A stretch of DNA of 64,000 nucleotides, taken from contig NZ_CP141945.1 of the NCBI RefSeq assembly GCF_035658495.1, forward strand, positions 1,182,001 to 1,246,000, in the 5' to 3' direction. Below, in pieces: positions 54,652-63,251 of this stretch. How positions within the stretch are numbered: position 1 is the stretch's first letter; each line of letters begins with the position of its first letter. The position numbers and the translations under genes were made by a program. The stretch comes from Novosphingobium sp. RL4. GTDB taxonomy: Bacteria; Pseudomonadota; Alphaproteobacteria; Sphingomonadales; Sphingomonadaceae. The notes under the pieces are model-generated. The model saw nothing but the letters and a program-made list of their open reading frames with translations. It ran no database searches and was not told where the DNA came from.

Positions 54652-55473
54652 ATGGCCAGGGACAACCGCATCACGCTCTACGATCTGCAGCTCGCTTCGG
54701 GCTGCACGATCAGTCCCTTCGTGTGGCGCACCAGGTATGCGCTGGCGCACAAGGGTTTCGACGTGGACCTCGTGCCCGGCGGCTTCACCGGCATCGCCGA
54801 GCGGACCGGCGGGCGCAGCGAGCGCGTGCCGGTGATCGTCGATGACGGCGAATGGGTGCTCGATAGCTGGAAGATCGCGGAATATCTCGACGAGAAATAC
54901 CCCGACCGGCCCATGCTGTTCGAGGGGCCTTCGATGAAGGAACTGACCAGGTTCCTCGACGCCTGGCTCTGGAAGACGGCGATCGGGCCGTGGTTCTCGT
55001 GCTACATCCTCGATTACCACAACCTGTCGCTGCCGCAGGACCACGCCTATGTCCGGCACTCGCGCGAGACGATGTTCCTTGGCGGGCGCAAGCTGGAGGA
55101 CGTGCAGGCCGGGCGCGAGGACCGGCTGCCGCTGGTGCCGCCCACGCTCGAACCCTTCCGCAAGCTGCTGCGCGATACGCCGTGGCTGGGCGGGGAAAAG
55201 CCCAACTTCGCCGATTATACGGCGCTGGCGGTGTTCCTCTGGACGGCCTCTGTCGCCACCACCCCGCCGCTGACCGGGGACGATCCCCTGCGCGACTGGC
55301 TGGACCGGGGCTTCGACCTCTTCGGCGGGCTGGGCCGTCATCCCGCCATGCACACGCTGTTCGGGCTCCGGCTGCGGCCGGGCGACCCGGAACCCTTCGA
55401 ATCCGGCGGCGCGGGGATAGAGGTGGCGCCGGTCAATCGCGGCGCCGCGCCGCAGGTCGAACCCGCCGATTGA
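54652..55473 (+). CDS. ligE: Beta-etherase LigE (glutathione-dependent)
   Basis: 273 residues from ATG 54652 (SD GGGGAGAAGGG). Strong match to LigE: NRITLYDLQLASGCTISPFVWRTRYAL, GGRSERVPVIVDDGEWVLDSW, AEYLDEKYPDRPMLFEGP, CYILDYHNLSLPQDHAYVR and EDVQAGREDRLPLVPPTLEPF. It cleaves the beta-R enantiomer of alpha-keto beta-aryl ethers with inversion, forming the S-glutathione adduct. Second gene of the ligFEG unit. With the BaeA/BaeB-like pair, this window would hold two unrelated beta-R activities. Confidence 0.94.
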   Translation: MARDNRITLYDLQLASGCTISPFVWRTRYALAHKGFDVDLVPGGFTGIAERTGGRSERVPVIVDDGEWVLDSWKIAEYLDEKYPDRPMLFEGPSMKELTRFLDAWLWKTAIGPWFSCYILDYHNLSLPQDHAYVRHSRETMFLGGRKLEDVQAGREDRLPLVPPTLEPFRKLLRDTPWLGGEKPNFADYTALAVFLWTASVATTPPLTGDDPLRDWLDRGFDLFGGLGRHPAMHTLFGLRLRPGDPEPFESGGAGIEVAPVNRGAAPQVEPAD

Positions 55474-55487
55474 ATGGAGCACAGGCT

Positions 55488-56309
55488 ATGGCATGGCATG
55501 ACGAGCCGCCGGGCGGCGCCTTGCGGATGTACCACATACCGGGCTGCCCCTTTTCCGAACGGGTCGAGCTGCTGCTGGATCTCAAGGGGCTGTCAGGGCT
55601 CATGGCGGATCACGAGATCGACATTTCGCTGGCCCGGCCCGACTGGCTTCTTGCCAAGACGCGGGGAACCACCGCGCTTCCGGCGCTGGAACTGGAAAAC
55701 GGCGAGACGCTGAAGGAGAGCATGGTCATCATGCGCTACTTCGAGGATCGCTTTCCCGAAGTGCCGGTGGCGCGGGCCGATCCCTTCGAACATGCGGTGG
55801 AGGCGATGCTTTGCGCCACGGACGGGCAGTTCACCGGCGCGGGTTACCGGATGATCCTCAACCGGGATGCGGCCAAGCGCGAAGAGCACCGGGCCGAAGT
55901 CGATGCGCAATATACCCGCCTCGACGACTTCCTGCGGCACTATGCACCTGACGGGAACTATCTGTTCGACCGGTTCGGCTGGGCGGAAGTCGCCTTCGCG
56001 CCGATGTTCAAGCGGCTGTGGTTCCTCGAATACTACGAGGCCTACGAAGTGCCGCAGCACCTTTCGCGCGTGCTGCGCTGGCGCGAGGCGTGCCTTTCGC
56101 ACCCGGTCGTGCAGCGCCGCCACGGGCACCGCGAACTGATGACGCTCTATTACGACTATGCGCAGGGCGGCGGGAACGGGCGCCTGCCGGAAGGCCGCGC
56201 GGTGTCGAGCTTCACGCTCGATCCCGCCTGGAACACGCGCCCGATGCCCCCGCGCGACAAGTGGGGACCTCCGGCGACCGACGCCGAACTCGGGCTCATC
56301 GCGGCCTGA
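55488..56309 (+). CDS. ligG: Glutathione lyase LigG (omega-class GST)
   Basis: 273 residues, 14 nt after ligE. MYHIPGCPFSERVELLLDLKG contains the omega-class catalytic Cys (CPFS, residue 20); WLLAKTRGTTALPALELENGE, ESMVIMRYFEDRFPE, FGWAEVAFAPMFKRLWFLEYYE and a C-terminal YYDYAQGGGNGRLPEGR with RPMPPRDKWG match LigG. It removes glutathione from the beta-R thioether as glutathione disulfide, leaving beta-hydroxypropiovanillone. The Nu-class GST nearby would cover the other stereoisomer. Confidence 0.93.
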   Translation: MAWHDEPPGGALRMYHIPGCPFSERVELLLDLKGLSGLMADHEIDISLARPDWLLAKTRGTTALPALELENGETLKESMVIMRYFEDRFPEVPVARADPFEHAVEAMLCATDGQFTGAGYRMILNRDAAKREEHRAEVDAQYTRLDDFLRHYAPDGNYLFDRFGWAEVAFAPMFKRLWFLEYYEAYEVPQHLSRVLRWREACLSHPVVQRRHGHRELMTLYYDYAQGGGNGRLPEGRAVSSFTLDPAWNTRPMPPRDKWGPPATDAELGLIAA

Positions 56310-56349
56310 CCATCATCGACGAGAACAACCCTCCAACGGGAGCAGGATC

Positions 56350-57786
56350 ATGAAGAGCTATCCGCAGAACTATATCGACGGCCGCTGGACCGACAGCCGG
56401 GGCGGCCGCCGTCATTCGGTGGTCAACCCGGCTACCGAGGGGCAGGCGAGCGAGATCGTGCTGGGCACCGCCGCCGACGTGGACCTTGCCGTGGAAGCCG
56501 CGCGGCGGGCGTTCGAGACGTTCTCGCAGACCGACAAGCAGGAACGCATGGCGCTGATCGGGAAAGTGATCGAAGCCTACAAGGCCCGCATTCCCGACAT
56601 TGCGGAGGCTATCGCCACCGAAATGGGCTGCCCGATCTCCACGGCCTCGACCGCGCAGGCGGGATCGGGCGTGGCCCATCTCGGACAGGCGCTGGCTTCG
56701 CTCGATGCCTTCGAATTTTCCGAGAAGATCGGCGACAATACGGTGCTGCGCGAGCCGATCGGCGTCGTCGCGCTCATCACGCCGTGGAACTGGCCGATGA
56801 ACCAGATCGTCGCCAAAGTGGGGCCGTGCCTGGCCGCCGGTTGCACGATGATCCTCAAGCCTAGCGAGGAAGCACCCAGTTCCGCCGCGATCTTCGCCGA
56901 AGTGATGGAGGCGGCAGGCGTTCCGGCGGGGGTGTTCAACCTCGTGCAGGGTGACGGCGCGGAAGTGGGCACCGCGCTGGCGCGGCATCCGGGGATCGAC
57001 ATGATCTCCTTCACCGGCTCCACCCGCGCCGGGATCATGGTGGCCAAGAACGCCGCCGATACCGTGAAGCGGGTGTCGCAGGAACTGGGCGGCAAGTCGC
57101 CTAACATCATCCTCGAAGGCACGCCGCTGGACGTGGCGCTTCCCGGCGGCGTGGGCGGGGTGCTGCTCAACTCCGGCCAGAGCTGCGTGGCGCCTACGCG
57201 CATGCTGGTCCACCGTTCGCAGCATGACGATGCGGCCGAGAAGGTGGGCGAGATGTTCGCCGCCAAGCCGGTTGGCGATCCGCTCAGCGAAGGGCCGCAC
57301 ATCGGCCCGGTGGTGAACAAGGCGCAGTACGAGAAGATCCAGGGCCTGATCCAGAAGGGCATCGAAGAAGGCGCGACGCTGGTGACCGGCGGGCTCGGGC
57401 GGCCCGAAGGGCTGGACAAGGGCTATTACGTCAAGCCCACCGTCTTCGCCGACGTGACGCCCGACATGACCATCGCGCAGGAGGAAATCTTCGGCCCGGT
57501 GCTGGTCATCATGCCTTATGACGATGAAGCCGACGCGGTGCGCATCGCCAATGACACGCCTTACGGCCTTGGCGCCTATATCGCGGGCGATCCGGCGCGG
57601 GCGGGCAAGCTGGTGGGCAAGCTGCGCGCGGGCGCGGTCTTCGTGAATTCCGGGGGCCTTGCTTTCGACATGCCGTTCGGCGGTTACAAGCAGTCCGGCA
57701 ATGGCCGCGAATTCGGCAAGTTCGGGATCGAGGAGTTCCTCGAGGTCAAGTCGGTCATCGGCCAGTACCAGCCGGTCGAGGCGTGA
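56350..57786 (+). CDS. Aldehyde dehydrogenase
   Basis: 478 residues (SD GGGAGCAGG). ALDH landmarks: ITPWNWPMNQI near 145, KPSEEAPSSA near 170, SFTGSTRAG near 225, Glu in SQELGGKSPNII near 248, catalytic Cys in NSGQSCVAPTR near 282, and MPFGGYKQSGNGREFG at the end. The sequence is of the bacterial 470-residue group related to AldA/DhaS. It lies 40 nt after ligG and is probably co-transcribed, suggesting oxidation of vanilloyl acetaldehyde to vanilloylacetate, the next step after beta-hydroxypropiovanillone. Confidence 0.87.
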   Translation: MKSYPQNYIDGRWTDSRGGRRHSVVNPATEGQASEIVLGTAADVDLAVEAARRAFETFSQTDKQERMALIGKVIEAYKARIPDIAEAIATEMGCPISTASTAQAGSGVAHLGQALASLDAFEFSEKIGDNTVLREPIGVVALITPWNWPMNQIVAKVGPCLAAGCTMILKPSEEAPSSAAIFAEVMEAAGVPAGVFNLVQGDGAEVGTALARHPGIDMISFTGSTRAGIMVAKNAADTVKRVSQELGGKSPNIILEGTPLDVALPGGVGGVLLNSGQSCVAPTRMLVHRSQHDDAAEKVGEMFAAKPVGDPLSEGPHIGPVVNKAQYEKIQGLIQKGIEEGATLVTGGLGRPEGLDKGYYVKPTVFADVTPDMTIAQEEIFGPVLVIMPYDDEADAVRIANDTPYGLGAYIAGDPARAGKLVGKLRAGAVFVNSGGLAFDMPFGGYKQSGNGREFGKFGIEEFLEVKSVIGQYQPVEA

Positions 57787-57792
57787 CGAAGG

Positions 57793-57814
57793 GGGGCCGG
57801 TATCTCCCGGCCCC
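57793..57814. terminator. Hairpin between convergent ALDH and SDR genes
   Basis: 8-bp stem (57793-57800 with 57807-57814) with a 6-base loop, all G/C. No T tract. Position between convergent genes favours a terminator. Confidence 0.5.
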
Positions 57815-57860
57815 ATATGCCCGCCCCGCAATGGTCGGACGGGGGCGCAGGGCGGATGGA

Positions 57861-58775
57861 TCAGGTCAGATCGGCGATCGACACGGTTCGTCCGCCCGCC
57901 GCCGCGCGGTTTCCCTCGCGGCGCAGGCGTTCGATCTCCAGACGGGCCGCGGGGGCCGGTTCGTCGGGCAGGGCCGCCAGCGAGGCCTCGTAAATCTCGC
58001 GAAAATCCTCGGCATATTCGGGGTGGGAGAAGATCAGGGGGGCATTCTCCTCGATCCCGCGCAGGGCCTTCTCGCCCACTTCGAGCGGGTCCATGCCGAG
58101 GTCGAAGGCAGCGCCGAACTGCGTCAGCGCCGCGCGGTCAAGCTCGCCGAAGCCGCTTTCGCCGAATGTCTCGGGGCGGCGGAAGGCGCTGTCCCAGGCG
58201 TTGGTGCGGGTAAGGCCGGGGCAGAGCAGCGATACGCCGATGCCCTGCGGGGCAAGGTTGTAGCGCAAGGATTCGGTAAGGCCGCGCACCGCGAACTTGC
58301 TGGCGGTGTAGATGCCGGCCTGCGGACCGGAGAGATAGGCGGCCATGGATGCGACATTGACGACATGGCTTCCCGGCCCGGTCCGTTTCAGCAGAGGAAG
58401 CAACGCGACAAGTCCGTTTACTACACCTCCGAAGTTCACGCCCATGATCCAGTCGTAATCGGCATGGCTGGCTTCGTCGGTCGGGCCGAACACGGAGACG
58501 CCGGCATTGTTCACCAGCACGTCGAGCCGGCCGAAGGTCGCCTCGATTTCCCTGGCGACTTCGGCGAAGCGGGCACGGTCGGTCACGTCCAGTTTCAGGA
58601 AAATCGGCGTTTCCCTGCCATTTTCCGCGAACCATCGCTCCGCTTCTGCGCGGTAGTCCTCATTGCGGTAGCTTAGCGCCAGCCGGAAACCCGCGTTCGA
58701 CAAGGCGCGGGCGATTCCGAAGCCCAGGCCCGAAACCCCTCCTGTCACGAAGGCCACGCGTTTGCTGTTTTTCAT
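57861..58775 (-). CDS. LigD/LigL-like short-chain dehydrogenase
   Basis: 304 residues. FVTGGVSGLGFGIARALSNAGFR, DVLVNNAGVSVFGPTDEASHADYDWIMGVNFGGVVNG near 90-125, VASMAAYL (Ser) near 145, IYTASKFAVRGLTESL (Tyr/Lys) near 160 and SHPEYAEDFREIYEASLAAL near 255. The long insert and tail are shared with the 47438 gene and with LigD/LigL/LigN, so C-alpha oxidation of beta-ether dimers is likely, possibly for the other stereoisomer. It is convergent with the ligFEG-ALDH row and divergent from the NTF2-fold gene at 58843. Confidence 0.82.
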   Translation of the reverse strand: MKNSKRVAFVTGGVSGLGFGIARALSNAGFRLALSYRNEDYRAEAERWFAENGRETPIFLKLDVTDRARFAEVAREIEATFGRLDVLVNNAGVSVFGPTDEASHADYDWIMGVNFGGVVNGLVALLPLLKRTGPGSHVVNVASMAAYLSGPQAGIYTASKFAVRGLTESLRYNLAPQGIGVSLLCPGLTRTNAWDSAFRRPETFGESGFGELDRAALTQFGAAFDLGMDPLEVGEKALRGIEENAPLIFSHPEYAEDFREIYEASLAALPDEPAPAARLEIERLRREGNRAAAGGRTVSIADLT

Positions 58776-58793
58776 GACAATCCTCTCGGCAAG

Positions 58794-58807
58794 ACGAATT
58801 TATTCGT
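58794..58807. promoter_or_regulatory. 14-bp palindrome in divergent promoter
   Basis: ACGAAT-TT-ATTCGT, perfect 6-bp arms, between the LigD-like SDR and the NTF2-fold gene, 36 bp upstream of the latter. Operator candidate for an unidentified regulator. Confidence 0.5.
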
Positions 58808-58842
58808 TAGTGTAGCAAATCAATAATCGAGGAGAGATCGAG

Positions 58843-59568
58843 ATGCCAGAGCCTGATTCGAACCTGCCTCCCGCCCATCTCGAAGCCCGTCTCGATGCGC
58901 TGGAGCACCGGGTGGGCGAACTGGAGGATGTGAATGCCATTCGCCGCCTGCACTGGGCCTATGGCTATTACATCGATTTCAACCTGCCGGATCAGGTTGC
59001 CGAACTCTTCGCCGAGGACGGCATGGTCGTGTTCCTGTCGGGCGAGTACGTCGGCCATGCAGGGGTGAAGCGCCTTTACGGCGACTGGATCCAGCAGCGC
59101 TTCACCGGCGGAAAGCCGGGGCCGGTGAACGGGTTGCTGCTCGATCATTTCCAGATGCAGGACGTGATCACCGTCGCGCCCGATCGCCAGACCGCCAAGG
59201 GGCGCTTTCGCGGCATGCTGTTCGGCGGCTGGCACGACGATTTCCAGGACACGCGCGAGGAGATCATGCCGCAGCAGTTCATGGAAGCCGGCATCTACGA
59301 GAACGATTACGTGCGCGAGGACGGCGTGTGGAAGATCAAGCGGCTGGACTACATGATGCAGTGGCAGGGCGATTATGAGCAAGGTTGGGCGCACACCACC
59401 TCGCATCTCCAGCCCGCCGCGCTGACGTTCCCCGAGGATCCGATCGGCCCCGATCGCCTGCTGCCGCAAAGCGCCCACCGGCCCACCTGGCCCTATCGCC
59501 ACGACGTGCCGATGCATTTCGCCCATCCCCGGTTCGGCAACGTGCTGGCTGGTCAGGAAGTGGGCTGA
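58843..59568 (+). CDS. NTF2-fold (SnoaL_4) protein, diarylpropane-lyase-like candidate
   Basis: 241 residues (SD GAGGAGAG). A coiled N-terminal helix (LEARLDALEHRVGELEDVNAIRRLHWAYGYYIDF) leads into the cone-shaped NTF2 domain with DGMVVFLSGEYVGHAGVKRLYGDW near 58-82, LLDHFQMQDVITVAPD near 100 and GWHDDFQDTREEIMPQQF near 128; the C-terminal 60 residues are rich in aromatic residues. Length and layout recall LdpA, the sphingomonad lyase that deformylates 1,2-diguaiacylpropane-1,3-diol to lignostilbene without a cofactor. With a lignostilbene dioxygenase 3.7 kb downstream this is attractive, but it is remembered rather than aligned. Confidence 0.7.
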   Translation: MPEPDSNLPPAHLEARLDALEHRVGELEDVNAIRRLHWAYGYYIDFNLPDQVAELFAEDGMVVFLSGEYVGHAGVKRLYGDWIQQRFTGGKPGPVNGLLLDHFQMQDVITVAPDRQTAKGRFRGMLFGGWHDDFQDTREEIMPQQFMEAGIYENDYVREDGVWKIKRLDYMMQWQGDYEQGWAHTTSHLQPAALTFPEDPIGPDRLLPQSAHRPTWPYRHDVPMHFAHPRFGNVLAGQEVG

Positions 59569-59637
59569 AAATCCGCCGGGACAGCGGCGGGGAGAGCCGC
59601 TAGCCTCGCAAAAAAGACGATAAAAGAAAGGGAAAGC

Positions 59638-60945
59638 GTGCCGGCAACAGATCCGCGTGAGATCATCGAGCGTGCCCCGATGTCACGGGCGCAAGTGGCG
59701 ACCGTGGCGATCATGGTCGGGCTCAATGCGCTTGACGGGTTCGATGTGCTGTCGATCAGCTTCGCCGCGCCCGGCATCGCGGCGGACTGGGGGATCGACC
59801 GGGTGGCGCTGGGGGTCGTGCTGTCGATGGAACTGATCGGCATGGCCATCGGTTCGGTGGTGCTCGGCAGCGTCGCGGACCGGGTCGGGCGGCGGCGCAC
59901 GATCCTCGGCTGTCTCTGCGTCATGGCGCTGGGCATGGCGATGGCGACGCAGGCGACGGGCGTGGCGACGCTTTCGGTCTGGCGCGTGCTCACCGGGCTC
60001 GGCATCGGCGGGATGCTGGCGGCGATCAACGCGGTGACCGCGGAATTCGCCAATGCCCGTCGCCGCAACCTGGCGCTGGCGGTGATGGTGATCGGCTATC
60101 CGCTGGGCGCGGTGATCGGCGGGCTCGCTGCCGCCTGGCTGCTGACCCTGTTCGACTGGCACGCGATCTTCTGGTTCGGCTGCCTCGCGACGGCGGCGTT
60201 CATCCCGCTGGTGTGGTTCCTGGTGCCGGAGCCGGTGCAGTTCCTGCTGGTGCGGCGCGGTCCGGGCACGCTGGCGCGGGTCAATGCCGTGCTGGCCCGC
60301 TGCGGCCATCCTCCGGTTTCGGCGCTGCCGCCGCCCACCGTGGAGGAATCCGCCGCCTCCATCGCGGACATCCTGCGCCCCGGCCTGATCGGCACGACGC
60401 TGCTGGTCACATTTGCTTACTTCGCCCATGTCGTGAGCTTCTACTTCATCCTGAAATGGGTGCCGAAGATCGTTGTCGACATCGGCTTTCCTCCGCCCGA
60501 AGCGGCCGGTGTGCTGGTGTGGGCGAACCTTGGCGGGGCGATCGGCGGGGCGCTGTTCGGCGTGGCGGTGCAGCGATTGCCGCTGAAGGGCGCGACGGTG
60601 GCGGTGCTGCTTGGGTCGTCCGTGATGGTGGCGTTGTTCGGCGCGCTTGGCGTGAACACGCTGGCCGGGCTCTCCGCGCTCGCCTTCGCCTCGGGCCTGT
60701 TCACCAACAGCGCGGTGTCCGGGCTCTACACGATCTTCGCGCGGGCCTTCCCCACCCATGTCCGGGCGACCGGCACCGGCTTTGCCATCGGCGTCGGGCG
60801 CGGCGGCGCGGCGCTGTCTCCCATCGTGGCAGGCATGCTCTTCGAGGCGGGCCTGCCGCTGGCCATGGTTTCCACGCTGATTGCCGGCGGCTCGTTCCTC
60901 GCGGCAATCGCCCTGTCCTGCCTCAAGCTGCGCGTGCGCGGCTGA
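59638..60945 (+). CDS. MFS aromatic acid:H+ symporter (AAHS, PcaK/VanK-like)
   Basis: 435 residues from GTG 59638 (SD AAAGGG). Helix 1 has the AAHS aspartate motif LNALDGFDVLSISFAAPG, loop 2-3 is GSVADRVGRRRTILG, helix 4 WRVLTGLGIGGMLAAINAVTAEFANARRRN and the second half begins near 245 with a central loop VEESAASIADILRP. Transporters of this group import protocatechuate, vanillate or 4-hydroxybenzoate. It is followed 13 nt later by the acyl-CoA dehydrogenase. Confidence 0.88.
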   Translation: MPATDPREIIERAPMSRAQVATVAIMVGLNALDGFDVLSISFAAPGIAADWGIDRVALGVVLSMELIGMAIGSVVLGSVADRVGRRRTILGCLCVMALGMAMATQATGVATLSVWRVLTGLGIGGMLAAINAVTAEFANARRRNLALAVMVIGYPLGAVIGGLAAAWLLTLFDWHAIFWFGCLATAAFIPLVWFLVPEPVQFLLVRRGPGTLARVNAVLARCGHPPVSALPPPTVEESAASIADILRPGLIGTTLLVTFAYFAHVVSFYFILKWVPKIVVDIGFPPPEAAGVLVWANLGGAIGGALFGVAVQRLPLKGATVAVLLGSSVMVALFGALGVNTLAGLSALAFASGLFTNSAVSGLYTIFARAFPTHVRATGTGFAIGVGRGGAALSPIVAGMLFEAGLPLAMVSTLIAGGSFLAAIALSCLKLRVRG

Positions 60946-60958
60946 TTGGAGGTTCGTC

Positions 60959-62656
60959 TTGCAATACCAGTCGCATGTCGATGCCCTTGTCCGGCATCTG
61001 GAGATCACGCCCTTCCTTTCGGACCTTGCCGAGGCGGGCGTGGAGGTCGATCCCGAAACCTGGGGGCACGTCGTCACGCAGGCCGGGCGCATGGCGGAAG
61101 AGCTGGTAGCGCCGCTCGATCCGGTGCTGGACCGGCAGGGCGCTCAGGTGGCGTGCGGCCGCGTGCGGACCGCGCCCGGCCACCGCGAGGCCTGGGCGCG
61201 CTATGCGCAGGACGGCTGGCTCGGGCTGCCGCTGCCGGAAGCGATGGGCGGCATGGGGTTGCCGTTGCTCCTGCAGGGCGCCTGCGAGGAACTGCTCAAC
61301 CGCGCCTCGCCCGCCTTTGCCATGCTGGCCACCCCGGGCCGCACGGCGGCGGAGCTGCTGCTGGAAAGCGCGGCGGAAGAGCTGGCCGGGGAATGGGTGC
61401 CGCGCCTGCTTTCGGGCGAATGGGCCGCCACTATCTGCATCTCCGAACCTGACGCCGGCTCGGACGTCGGTCGCATCCGCACGCGGGCGGTAAAGGGCGA
61501 AGACGGCGCATGGCGCGTGACTGGCGAGAAATGCTGGATTTCCTATGGCGACCATGATCTTGCCGGGCGGATCGGGCACTTCATGCTGGCCCGGTCTGGC
61601 GAAGGGCAGGGCGTTCGCGGGCTCGGCCTGTTCCTCGTGCCTGACGGCGACGGGGAGGGCGCGCGTGGCGGCGTGTTCCTGCGCCGGATCGAGGAGAAGC
61701 TCGGCCTTCATGGCTCGCCGACTTGCGTGCTCGGCTTCGAGAATGCGCCCGCCGTGCTGATCGGGCAGGAGGGCCGCGGGCTCCAGACCCTGTTCCACAT
61801 GATGCTGCGTATGCGGCTTTCCTGCGGTCCGCAGGGGATCGGGGTGGCCAGCGGAGCCTTCGAAACCGCTCTGCGCTATGCGCAGGAGCGGCGACAGGGC
61901 GGCGCCCCCGATGCACCGCCCGTGCCCATTGCCGCTCATGCCGATGTACAGCGGATGCTGCTGGGCATGGCGGGCAGGATCGAGACCGCGCGCGCACTGG
62001 CGCTGGCCTGTGCGACGGCGCTGGAACTCGGCAGCCGCGCTGCGGACGGGGACGCGCGGGCGCAGTGGCTGTCGCTCGCGCAATTCCTGTTGCCCATCGT
62101 AAAGGACGGCGCGGCGCGGCTCGCCTTCGACGTGGCGAGCGAGGCGCTGCAGGTGCTGGGCGGGGCCGGCTATACCTGCGAATGGCCCGTCGAGCAGCGG
62201 CTGCGCGATGCGCGGGTCTTCTCCGTGTTCGAAGGGACCAGCGGCATTCAGGCCATCGACATGCTTCACCGCCGCCTCTGGCGCGAGGAGGGCGAGGGGC
62301 TGGCGCGCTTCCTTGCATGGGCGCGCGGCGAATTGCGGGATGGCGAGCCCTCCCGCCAACTGGCGCAAGTGCTGGACCTGCTGGAGCGGACCGCCGCCGA
62401 TCTTTCGGCCATGCGGGGCGCGGCGCGAGGGGCAGAGGCCGGCGCGACAGCCTTCCTGGACTTGTGCGGCATGGCCGCCTGCGGCTGGATGGCGCTACGC
62501 CTGGTCCACCGCGCGGGCGACGATGCGGCGGGCAGGCGCATGAAGGCGGCGGCGCGTTTTCATCTCACCGAATTGCCCGTTCGCGCCGAAGCGCAGGCCG
62601 GGCTGGCGCGCCTTGGTGCGCAGCGGCTGGAGGGGATCGCCGCGCTTCTCGATTAG
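60959..62656 (+). CDS. Acyl-CoA dehydrogenase (long form)
   Basis: 565 residues starting at TTG 60959, 6 bases after GGAGG. N-terminal helical domain from 1 to 140, middle domain with CISEPDAGSDVGRIRTRAV near 160 and TGEKCWISYGDHD near 185, and a C-terminal domain containing VFEGTSGIQAIDML near 420 with the active-site Glu; the last 120 residues are the extra domain of the long DmdC/AidB-like group. It introduces a 2,3-double bond in an acyl-CoA, possibly a dihydroferuloyl-CoA-like or lactone-derived thioester. Coupled to the AAHS transporter. Confidence 0.87.
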   Translation: MQYQSHVDALVRHLEITPFLSDLAEAGVEVDPETWGHVVTQAGRMAEELVAPLDPVLDRQGAQVACGRVRTAPGHREAWARYAQDGWLGLPLPEAMGGMGLPLLLQGACEELLNRASPAFAMLATPGRTAAELLLESAAEELAGEWVPRLLSGEWAATICISEPDAGSDVGRIRTRAVKGEDGAWRVTGEKCWISYGDHDLAGRIGHFMLARSGEGQGVRGLGLFLVPDGDGEGARGGVFLRRIEEKLGLHGSPTCVLGFENAPAVLIGQEGRGLQTLFHMMLRMRLSCGPQGIGVASGAFETALRYAQERRQGGAPDAPPVPIAAHADVQRMLLGMAGRIETARALALACATALELGSRAADGDARAQWLSLAQFLLPIVKDGAARLAFDVASEALQVLGGAGYTCEWPVEQRLRDARVFSVFEGTSGIQAIDMLHRRLWREEGEGLARFLAWARGELRDGEPSRQLAQVLDLLERTAADLSAMRGAARGAEAGATAFLDLCGMAACGWMALRLVHRAGDDAAGRRMKAAARFHLTELPVRAEAQAGLARLGAQRLEGIAALLD

Positions 62657-62678
62657 CGGGCTTTTGGCGGCGCCGCTC

Positions 62679-63149
62679 TCAGAGGCCGCCGATATCGACG
62701 TCGTGAATGCGCTTCAGGAGGGCTGCGAGCATGTGGAACTCGGCATCGGAGAAGCGTTCGCGCAGCCATAGTCCGAGTTCGCCGCTGCGCTCATGCGCGG
62801 CGGAAAGCATGGCCACGCCCTGCTCGGTAATTTCCAGCGTCTGGCGGCGGCGATCCTCGGTGGATTGCCCGCGCACGATCAGTTCGCGGCCTTCCAGACG
62901 GTTGATGATGCCCATCACCGTGGCGCGGTCCATCTGGAGCGTGCGGCCGATGTCGGCTTGCGAGGTGCCGGGATTCTCGGCGATCAGGAGCATCGCGGTA
63001 AGCTGGGTCTGGGTAATGCCCAGATCGCTGAAGATCTCCGAAAAACGGCGCTGCGTGGCGCTTTGGGCCAGGCGCAGGTGCAGGTCCAGAACGTGATCTA
63101 GCGTGCGACCGGCTGTCAGTCCCGCGAATGTTTCGGCGTCTCTCATCAC
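62679..63149 (-). CDS. MarR-family regulator
   Basis: 156 residues. HTH region TSQADIGRTLQMDRATVMGIINRLEGREL near 60-90, wing RGQSTEDRRRQTLEITEQG, flanked by dimerisation helices (HVLDLHLRLAQSATQRRFSEIFSDLG). Clearly related to the DesR candidate at 35952: both show LHLRLA/IHIRLAH-type N-termini, QMDRAT helices and KRIHD/ERIHG ends. It is divergent from the lignostilbene dioxygenase at 63252 and may respond to a stilbene-derived acid or thioester. Confidence 0.87.
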   Translation of the reverse strand: MMRDAETFAGLTAGRTLDHVLDLHLRLAQSATQRRFSEIFSDLGITQTQLTAMLLIAENPGTSQADIGRTLQMDRATVMGIINRLEGRELIVRGQSTEDRRRQTLEITEQGVAMLSAAHERSGELGLWLRERFSDAEFHMLAALLKRIHDVDIGGL

Positions 63150-63211
63150 GTCCTGTTGCGAGCGTTTGCGGGAATCGTCAAGCGATGGCTTGGAAAATAA
63201 TTGTCAGTGAA

Positions 63212-63236
63212 GCATACAATATCGCGACGACAATAT
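63212..63236. promoter_or_regulatory. Direct repeat and shared 11-mer in the marR/LSD promoter
   Basis: ACAATAT occurs at 63216-63222 and 63230-63236 in direct orientation, 14 bp apart. On the minus strand 63212-63222 reads ATATTGTATGC, identical to 13420-13430 and 38970-38980. It lies 16-40 bp upstream of the dioxygenase start. Confidence 0.5.
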
Positions 63237-63251
63237 AAGACTGGAGAGGTT

